Origin: Alphaproteobacteria bacterium
GTDB taxonomy: Bacteria; Pseudomonadota; Alphaproteobacteria; JAJTHO01; CANGXP01
Assembly (NCBI GenBank): GCA_947457935.1
Contig: CANGXP010000002.1
Coordinates: 1 to 47,700, forward strand
DNA: 47,700 bases
Reading direction: 5' to 3'
Position 1 is the stretch's first letter. Each line of letters starts with the position of its first letter. The position numbers were made by a program, and so were the translations under genes. Positions 41,995 through 47,700 of this stretch are shown piece by piece. The notes below the pieces were generated by a model. The model was given only the letters and a program-made list of their open reading frames with translations, was not told the DNA's origin and did not search any database.

Positions 41995-43173
41995 ATGCAC
42001 GTCTCACGACAAAAACTCCTGCTTTTTTATGCACCACTGGCTGTTTTAATCCTTGTGGTCTTAAGCACAGGCGGCATTTTGTCTTGGGTTTGGGGAAATG
42101 CGGAGAAAACAACAGCAGAGCGACTTGCGCTTACTCCCTCCGCAACTGTTGGGTTTGATCTAAAAAACTCCATCAGCGAGGCTGAGTTCGTGGCGTTGGT
42201 AAAAGTGTGGGAATCGCAAAACACTCCTGCCGCTAAAGAAGAACACACAACAACACCAAAACCAAAGACAGACGCTGAACACCCTGCTGAAAAAGCCCCT
42301 AAAAAGAAACAAGGTGCTGTAGAATTTTCAGAAGAAACAGCCCCCCCTAATGCCCCCAGCTTTAATATGGCGGTTGTAGACAATTCGCTGATTGAAATTA
42401 GTCCGTTTGGTCCCCTTCCTAAAATTGGCAAGAATGGCGATACGCCGTGGCAAGCCTACCGTGCCGCATTCACGCCCCAAGAGAATATCCCGCAGGTTGT
42501 TATCATCATTGATGATGTGGGATTAAGCGAGAAAATGACGGTACAGTTGTTGCGCGATCTTCCCAAAGAAGTCACTTTTGCGTTTAATCCTTACGCCCAA
42601 CAACTGGATACATGGCTTGCGCGGGCACGCGGCAACGGACATGAAACCCTTATGGGCATTCCCATGGAGCCGAAAGATTATCCGCAATTTGACCCCGGCC
42701 CCAAAGCACTGATGAAAGATTATAGTGCCGCACAAAACGCCGATGCATTAAAATGGGCATTGGGGCGTGCAGCGGGCTATGTGGGCGTTATCAGCATTTG
42801 GGGAGATGCATTCACCGAAGCCAGTTGGCGTATTGATCCCGTACTCAGAAGCATTAACAAGCGCGGCTTGTTGTTTGTGGATGCCACAACCCCTGAAGGG
42901 CAAGATGTAACAGAAAATAGCGCGGCCGCCATCGCTCTACCATATGCTCGCGTCACAGAACGACTCGATAGCTCTTTATCGCAAAATGCCATGAAAGAAC
43001 AACTTGCTGACTTAGAAAAAACCGTAAAGAAACAAGGTTCTATTGTTGTTATTGCCTCTCCTTATCCTGTTGTACTCTCGCTTTTAAAGGAATGGATTGC
43101 GACGTTCCCTAAGAAAAAACTGCAACTTACGCCCGTTTCTGTCTTAGCAGAAGAAAGTGTGCAGGTTGAATAG
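41995..43173 (+). CDS. divergent polysaccharide deacetylase family protein
   Basis: A 392-residue protein with one N-terminal membrane anchor (about 8-28) and a Pro/Lys/Ala-rich linker (about 70-120). A YibQ-type divergent polysaccharide deacetylase domain follows (PF04748 pattern) with PQVVIIIDDVGLSEKMT, VTFAFNPYAQQLD, HETLMGIPMEPKDYP and LLFVDATTPE. The fold is that of NodB deacetylases, but metal ligands are only partly kept, and no substrate is proven for the family. It is part of the envC-ctpA-deacetylase-rppH order common in alphaproteobacteria. rppH starts 2 nt after its stop. Confidence 0.9.
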   Translation: MHVSRQKLLLFYAPLAVLILVVLSTGGILSWVWGNAEKTTAERLALTPSATVGFDLKNSISEAEFVALVKVWESQNTPAAKEEHTTTPKPKTDAEHPAEKAPKKKQGAVEFSEETAPPNAPSFNMAVVDNSLIEISPFGPLPKIGKNGDTPWQAYRAAFTPQENIPQVVIIIDDVGLSEKMTVQLLRDLPKEVTFAFNPYAQQLDTWLARARGNGHETLMGIPMEPKDYPQFDPGPKALMKDYSAAQNADALKWALGRAAGYVGVISIWGDAFTEASWRIDPVLRSINKRGLLFVDATTPEGQDVTENSAAAIALPYARVTERLDSSLSQNAMKEQLADLEKTVKKQGSIVVIASPYPVVLSLLKEWIATFPKKKLQLTPVSVLAEESVQVE

Positions 43174-43174
43174 T

Positions 43175-43669
43175 ATGACAACACCAGACTGGACACTCTA
43201 CCGCCCGTGCGTGGGCATCGCGCTTTTTAACGCCCAGAACCAAGTTTTTGTGGGCAAGCGCCTTGATACAACCGTTGAGGCATGGCAAATGCCCCAAGGC
43301 GGGATTGATGACGGTGAAAAGCCCATTCAGGCATTGTGGCGCGAATTATTTGAAGAGGTCGGCACACACAAAGCCGAAATTATTGGCGAGTTAGATGATT
43401 GGCATTATTACGATTTGCCCCCCGAACTCAAGGGCAAACTCTGGCAAGGAAAGTATGTGGGGCAACGCCAACGCTGGTTCGCACTCCGTTTTACAGGCAC
43501 GGATAGTGATATTAACATTAAAACGGAACACCCTGAATTTTGTGCGTGGCAGTGGGTGAATTTAGACGATGTGCCGAAGCTGATTGTGCCGTTTAAGCAA
43601 GAACTCTATCAAAGTATTGCGGGGGAGTTAGCCAGATTGGTCGGCATTATAGCACAGAAAACATCTTGA
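43175..43669 (+). CDS. rppH: RNA pyrophosphohydrolase
   Basis: A 164-residue Nudix enzyme that converts 5' triphosphate mRNA to monophosphate and starts decay. The Nudix box spans about residues 41-62 (GGIDDGEKP, then RELFEEVG), preceded by YRPCVGIALFNAQNQVFVGKR and followed by GKYVGQRQRWFALRF, typical of RppH. ATG 43175 (MTTPDW) is chosen over 43157, which lies inside the previous gene. Length matches the alphaproteobacterial family. Confidence 0.96.
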   Translation: MTTPDWTLYRPCVGIALFNAQNQVFVGKRLDTTVEAWQMPQGGIDDGEKPIQALWRELFEEVGTHKAEIIGELDDWHYYDLPPELKGKLWQGKYVGQRQRWFALRFTGTDSDINIKTEHPEFCAWQWVNLDDVPKLIVPFKQELYQSIAGELARLVGIIAQKTS

Positions 43670-43709
43670 AACCCTTAAAAAAAGACGGTTTCAGACAAAA
43701 TTTTGTTTT
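43667..43709 (+). terminator. terminator-like hairpin at the rppH stop
   Basis: A perfect 7-bp stem TGAAACC/GGTTTCA (43667-43673 with 43687-43693) starts at the stop codon itself. A self-complementary CAAAATTTTG with a TTTTGTTTT run follows. The distance from stem to T-run (7 nt) is longer than usual, so efficiency is uncertain. Confidence 0.45.
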
Positions 43710-43745
43710 AAAACTAGCTTCCAAAAGCTTTTCATGGTTCTATGT

Positions 43746-43762
43746 TACTCCTTAAAGGAGTA
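43746..43762 (+). promoter_or_regulatory. palindrome enclosing the ribosome binding site of the RND operon
   Basis: TACTCCTT-A-AAGGAGTA is a perfect 17-bp dyad; its right half contains the AGGAG Shine-Dalgarno, which ends 8 nt before the ATG at 43769. In RNA a TACTCC/GGAGTA hairpin would hide the ribosome binding site; in DNA it could be an operator. Either would control the efflux pair. Confidence 0.6.
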
Positions 43763-43768
43763 TTGACC

Positions 43769-44887
43769 ATGCGCCTAAGACCGCTTATATTCATAGCTAT
43801 TGCTCTCATCAGCGTGGTTTTTGCAGCGCAGTACTTTAGCAAAAACGAGACAAAAAAAACGCCGCCCGCGCCGCCCGCGTTGGTGTCTGTTGCGCCTGTT
43901 CTTAAACAAACAATCCCGATTGACCTCACGTTGGTGGGCACGTCTTACCCCTATCAAACAGTGCACATAAAATCGCGGCTTGATTCACAAATCACCGCTA
44001 TTCACTTTAAAGATGGGGATGTTGTTAAAAAAGGGCAATTACTCTTTACCCTTGATGATCGGACTCTCAAAGCCCAAGAACAACAATTGCTCGCGCAATT
44101 AAAAAATGGCGCAGCAACCCTCAAAAATGCAAATCAAGAATATCAACGCTATAAAAAATTAGACAAAGGGGGATTCGCCGCAAAACAAGTTTTACAAAGA
44201 ACGGAGGCAGATTTAAAACGCGCCCGCGCCATCCAACAGGCAGCTCAAGCCAGTCTTGATGCGTTGCAAGTGCAACTCTCTTACACGCGCATTACCGCGC
44301 CGATTGACGGGCGCACAGGCACAATTAACATCACCACAGGCAACACGGTAAAAGCCAATGATACACTGGTGTTAGTAACCATAAACCAGCTACAGCCCAT
44401 TTATGTACAAGTGGCAATTCCCCAGCAATATTTTCCGTTATTAAAAAATACGAAAACCGTTGCTGCAACCGCAACCTATACAGACGGCACACTTGCGAGC
44501 AATGGCACCCTTGCCTACATTGATAATGCTATTGATACGCAAACAGGTACGTTTATTGCCCGCGCCGTTTTCCCCAACACAGACGAAAAATTATGGGCAG
44601 GGATGTTTGTCAATCTCACCTTGACGTTAGGGCAACAACAGAACGCCCTCACCATTCCCTCTCGCGCCCTTGTGAATGCCCAACAAGGCACACTGGTGTT
44701 TGTCTATGATCCTCAGCAGAAAAAAGCCCTAAAACGCCCTGTGGTGGTGGAACGCACGGTGGGCGATGTGGCTGTTATCAAAACAGGGCTAACAGCGCAA
44801 GAACAGGTTATTACAGATGGATTGTTGCGCGTGAAAGAGGGAGATACTGTCACGCTGTCAACGACCTCTGAGGCGAAAAAGCCATGA
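43769..44887 (+). CDS. RND efflux periplasmic adaptor (membrane fusion protein)
   Basis: A 372-residue HlyD/AcrA-type adaptor. An N-terminal anchor (LIFIAIALISVVFAAQYF) is followed by a Pro-rich spacer. A lipoyl half-motif (VHIKSRLDSQITAIHFKDGDVVKKGQLLFTLDD), a coiled-coil hairpin (about 95-165) and the second lipoyl part (TRITAPIDGRTGTI) come next. The beta-barrel and membrane-proximal parts end in TDGLLRVKEGDTVTL. ATG 43769 with AGGAG is preferred over 43742. It overlaps the pump gene by ATGA, so the two form one efflux operon. The outer-membrane channel is not in the window. Confidence 0.94.
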   Translation: MRLRPLIFIAIALISVVFAAQYFSKNETKKTPPAPPALVSVAPVLKQTIPIDLTLVGTSYPYQTVHIKSRLDSQITAIHFKDGDVVKKGQLLFTLDDRTLKAQEQQLLAQLKNGAATLKNANQEYQRYKKLDKGGFAAKQVLQRTEADLKRARAIQQAAQASLDALQVQLSYTRITAPIDGRTGTINITTGNTVKANDTLVLVTINQLQPIYVQVAIPQQYFPLLKNTKTVAATATYTDGTLASNGTLAYIDNAIDTQTGTFIARAVFPNTDEKLWAGMFVNLTLTLGQQQNALTIPSRALVNAQQGTLVFVYDPQQKKALKRPVVVERTVGDVAVIKTGLTAQEQVITDGLLRVKEGDTVTLSTTSEAKKP

Positions 44888-47700
44888 ACATCTCCGCCTT
44901 TTGCATTCATCGTCCTGTTTTTACCACGCTGTTGACACTTGCTCTCATGGTGGCGGGGTTTGCGGGCTATAACAGCCTTTCTGTGAGTGCCTTGCCGAAT
45001 GTGGATTTCCCCACCATTCAAATCACCGCTAACTTGGCAGGGGCAAGCCCCGAAACAATGGCATCCTCGGTGGCAACGCCGATAGAACGGCAACTCTCCA
45101 CCATTGCAGGCATTGATTCGATGACCTCCACGAGTTTTCTGGGGGTGACACAAATCACCGTGCAATTCTCGTTAGACAGAAACATTGACGGTGCAGCCCT
45201 TGATGTGCAAACGGCTCTTTCCACTGCCGCAAGCAAATTACCCCCTGAGATGACCACTGCCCCCTCGTTCAGAAAGGTAAACCCTGCCGATCAACCTGTG
45301 CTGTATATTGCCATTAGTTCCGATACGCTCCCCATTGCGCAGGTGAATAAATACGCCGATACCCTGATGGCGCAACGCATTTCCACCCTCAAAGGCGTGG
45401 CGCAGGTGCAGATTTTTGGGTCGCAAAAATATGCGGTGCGCATTGGCGCAAACCCGAATGCGCTTGCCGCGTTTGATCTGAGCCTTAACGAGGTTCAACA
45501 AGCGGTGGCAGCGGCAGCCTCCAACTCTCCGCTAGGCGTGATTGATGGCGAAAAACAACTCTTCAACGTGCAAGTAACAGGGCAACCCACCGATGCAGCG
45601 GGGTTCCGTCCGCTTATCGTCACATGGCGGAATGGTGCGCCTGTGCGCTTGCAAGATGTTGCCAGCGTGAAAGATTCCGTTGAAGACGTGCGCTCCCAAG
45701 GTTTTGTAAAGCCAACGCCTGACACAGAAAAACGCGCGATTGTGCTCGCCATTCAACGCCAGCCCGATGCAAACACCATTGAGGTGGTAGAGAGCATTCG
45801 CAATCTCCTCCCCATTTTTCGCGCTCAACTCCCGCCTAGTATTGAGATGACACCGCTGTTTGACCGCTCTGAATCCGTGCGCGATTCGGTGGCAGACGTG
45901 CAGTTCACGCTAAAATTATCCATCGTGCTGGTGATTTTGGTGATTTTCCTGTTTCTCCGCAAAGCCTCTGCCACGCTTATTCCCGCTATTGCCGTACCAC
46001 TCTCTATTCTCGCAACATATGGCGGCATGGCACTGCTTGGCTATAGCCTCAATAACATCTCCCTGCTGGCATTAACTCTCTGTGTGGGCTTTGTGGTGGA
46101 TGACGCGATTGTGATGCTGGAAAATATTGTGCGCTATATTGAACAAGGCATGTCCCCTAAAGAAGCCGCCCTTAAAGGCTCTCGCGAGATTGGCTTTACA
46201 ATTATTTCCATTACCCTTTCGTTGGTTGCGGTGTTTATCCCTGTGCTGTTCATGGGCGGGATTGTGGGCAGGTTGTTCAGCGAGTTCGCGGTGACTATCA
46301 GCATGGCAATTTTAATTTCAGGGTTTTTGTCGCTCACGCTCACCCCGATGTTGTGCAGCCGTTTGTTAAAACAACAGAACCAACACGCCGAAGAAGGGCG
46401 TTTTGGCAAAGTGTTAGAGCGGGGTTTTACAGAGCTACTTGGTCTGTATGATCGCTCCTTAAAAGTGGTGCTACGCCACAAACGCATCACCCTTGCAGTC
46501 ACCCTCGCAAGCCTTATTGCAACAATTTACGCCTTTTCTGCTGTGCCAAAAGGCTTCTTTCCCCTCGAAGACAACAGCTTTATTTTTGCAACAACAGAAG
46601 CAGCGCAAGATATTTCTTTTGCTGAAATGATGGAAAAGCAAAACCAAGCCGCCAGCATCATCAAGGCGGATCCTGCCGTTCGCCAACTGTTCTTTGCTTT
46701 GGGCGGCGGACGCAATGCGCTTAACAGCGGACGGATTATTTTCGGGCTTGCGCCGAAAAACCAACGGGGGTCGATGGATGAGGTGATTAAGCGTCTTCGC
46801 AAGAAAATCAATGCCAACGTCACAGGGTTAAACGTGTTTATGCAGCCTGTGCAAAATATTCAGTTGGGGGGACGTCCCACCAAAAGCCTTTATCAATACA
46901 CCCTGCAAGGAACGGATTTAAAAGAACTCTTCGCCTTTGCCGACCAATTTGAACAGGTGTTGGGAAAAGAAAAAGGCTTTGTGGATGTGACCAGCGATCT
47001 GCAACTCAAAAGTTTGGAGGCACGGTTTCAAGTTGATCCTGATCGTGCTGCGCGTTTAGGCGTGGATTACGACACGATCCGCAAGGGGCTTTATGCCGGA
47101 TTTGGCACGGAGCGGGCAGCAAGCCTCTATACCCCCTCAAACGATTACCAAGTGATTGTGGAGGTTGACCAGAAATTCCAGCAACGCCCTGATGATATTA
47201 AAAACATCTATGTACGCAGCAACAACGGCAGCATGGTGTCGCTTGAAAGCGTCGGTACTATAACCAGCGGGCTTGCACCGCTTACCGTCAATCACCAAGG
47301 GCAACTGCCCTCTGTCACCCTCTCGTTTAACCTTGAGGAAGGAACAGCGTTAAGCCAAGCTGTCGGGCAAATAAACGCGTTAGAGCAAACCCTGCAACTC
47401 CCCGCCTCAATCACCAGCAGTTTCCAAGGCAACGCGCAAGCCTTCCAAAAATCTCTCAAAGGGCAAGGCATGTTGTTGTTGCTTGCTGTCGTGGTAATTT
47501 ATATCGTGTTAGGCATGCTCTATGAAAGTTTCATCCACCCGATTACCATTCTCTCAGGCTTGCCCTCTGCGGGGTTGGGCGCGATTATCACGCTGTTGTT
47601 GTTCGGGTTAAATCTTGATGTCATCGCCATTATCGGTGTGATTCTACTGATTGGTATTGTGAAGAAAAACGCGATTATGATGGTGGATTTTGCCATCGAG
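44884..47700 (+). CDS. RND efflux pump, MdtB/MdtC-like (open at the window end)
   Basis: At least 939 codons of an inner-membrane RND transporter, still open at the window edge; typical length is about 1,030. It starts MNISAFCIHRPVFTTLLTLALM with the first transmembrane helix. Periplasmic loops have LPNVDFPTIQITANLAGASPETM and ISTLKGVAQVQIFG. The proton-relay aspartates are in GFVVDDAIVMLENI (D406 and D407), and GREAT-like ERAASLYTPS parts follow. A second set of helices begins near 47460 (LLLLAVVVIYIVLGMLYESFIHP). The sequence is closest in feel to the MdtB/MdtC/heavy multidrug branch, exporting drugs or metabolites by proton antiport; the substrate cannot be told. Confidence 0.94.
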   Translation, partial: MNISAFCIHRPVFTTLLTLALMVAGFAGYNSLSVSALPNVDFPTIQITANLAGASPETMASSVATPIERQLSTIAGIDSMTSTSFLGVTQITVQFSLDRNIDGAALDVQTALSTAASKLPPEMTTAPSFRKVNPADQPVLYIAISSDTLPIAQVNKYADTLMAQRISTLKGVAQVQIFGSQKYAVRIGANPNALAAFDLSLNEVQQAVAAAASNSPLGVIDGEKQLFNVQVTGQPTDAAGFRPLIVTWRNGAPVRLQDVASVKDSVEDVRSQGFVKPTPDTEKRAIVLAIQRQPDANTIEVVESIRNLLPIFRAQLPPSIEMTPLFDRSESVRDSVADVQFTLKLSIVLVILVIFLFLRKASATLIPAIAVPLSILATYGGMALLGYSLNNISLLALTLCVGFVVDDAIVMLENIVRYIEQGMSPKEAALKGSREIGFTIISITLSLVAVFIPVLFMGGIVGRLFSEFAVTISMAILISGFLSLTLTPMLCSRLLKQQNQHAEEGRFGKVLERGFTELLGLYDRSLKVVLRHKRITLAVTLASLIATIYAFSAVPKGFFPLEDNSFIFATTEAAQDISFAEMMEKQNQAASIIKADPAVRQLFFALGGGRNALNSGRIIFGLAPKNQRGSMDEVIKRLRKKINANVTGLNVFMQPVQNIQLGGRPTKSLYQYTLQGTDLKELFAFADQFEQVLGKEKGFVDVTSDLQLKSLEARFQVDPDRAARLGVDYDTIRKGLYAGFGTERAASLYTPSNDYQVIVEVDQKFQQRPDDIKNIYVRSNNGSMVSLESVGTITSGLAPLTVNHQGQLPSVTLSFNLEEGTALSQAVGQINALEQTLQLPASITSSFQGNAQAFQKSLKGQGMLLLLAVVVIYIVLGMLYESFIHPITILSGLPSAGLGAIITLLLFGLNLDVIAIIGVILLIGIVKKNAIMMVDFAIE

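Noticed and set aside
1-47700. tRNA genes, rRNA, CRISPR arrays, integrases or IS transposases
   Set aside because: Looked for in gaps and coding frames; no cloverleaf, regularly spaced repeat or transposase motif was found.

Overview
The window comes from an alphaproteobacterium of moderate G+C. The evidence is a class I lysyl-tRNA synthetase, a UPF0262 protein (a family essentially confined to Alphaproteobacteria), the run murA-hisG-hisD-UPF0262-LMW phosphatase-infA, the run envC-ctpA-divergent polysaccharide deacetylase-rppH, and a cobS-type J-domain protein. The exact order cannot be fixed from this sequence. Housekeeping genes are dense and often overlap by 1-17 nt. No rRNA, tRNA, CRISPR array, IS element or phage gene was seen. 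No stretch of more than 300 bp lacks a gene or gene remnant; the longest gaps (29474-29698, 39184-39383, 14153-14328, 30227-30391) hold palindromic elements, a terminator or leader DNA.

Region by region: (1) 1-2614 is the tail of a polymorphic-toxin locus. Three copies of one linker repeat are each joined to a different tail, and two of the tails are different toxin tips. Small immunity-like genes lie between them, and the last copy is cut off at the edge of the next operon. (2) 2615-8727 is a YjbF/multi-SLBB export/YjbH exopolysaccharide secretion set. (3) 8732-16655 carries ppk1, purD, xseA, rsmD, yacG, a class A penicillin-binding protein and infA. (4) 16775-22632 carries a phosphatase, UPF0262, an unrecognised 223-residue protein, hisD, hisG, murA, dcd and a small unlisted ORF. 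(5) 22672-23408 is a DUF6516/HVO_A0114-type toxin-antitoxin-like pair with a perfect operator dyad. (6) 23559-33918 carries rpmI-rplT-rnd, lysK-holC, msbA, tolB-pal, an ArnT/PMT-like glycosyltransferase and a J-domain protein. (7) 33977-39183 carries ispH, a lytic transglycosylase, a LapG-like cysteine protease and a second export set (secreted Ala-rich protein, BBP2_2 barrel, Wza-type lipoprotein). (8) 39384-43669 carries envC, ctpA, a divergent polysaccharide deacetylase and rppH. (9) 43769 to the end is an RND efflux pair, with the pump open at the window edge.

Most of the content concerns the envelope: two capsule/EPS export sets, peptidoglycan synthesis and remodelling (murA, PBP1A, EnvC, SLT, CtpA), lipid A export (MsbA), Tol-Pal and RND efflux.

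The most unusual feature is a set of small palindromic elements. One sits in frame inside purD and adds about 43 codons. One supplies the last codons and stop of hisD. One supplies the stop codon of msbA. Four elements, at about 14.2, 27.6, 29.5 and 39.3 kb, share a core hairpin of the form GTA-N7/8-TAC followed by RTGMG, but have unrelated outer arms that are self-complementary within each copy.
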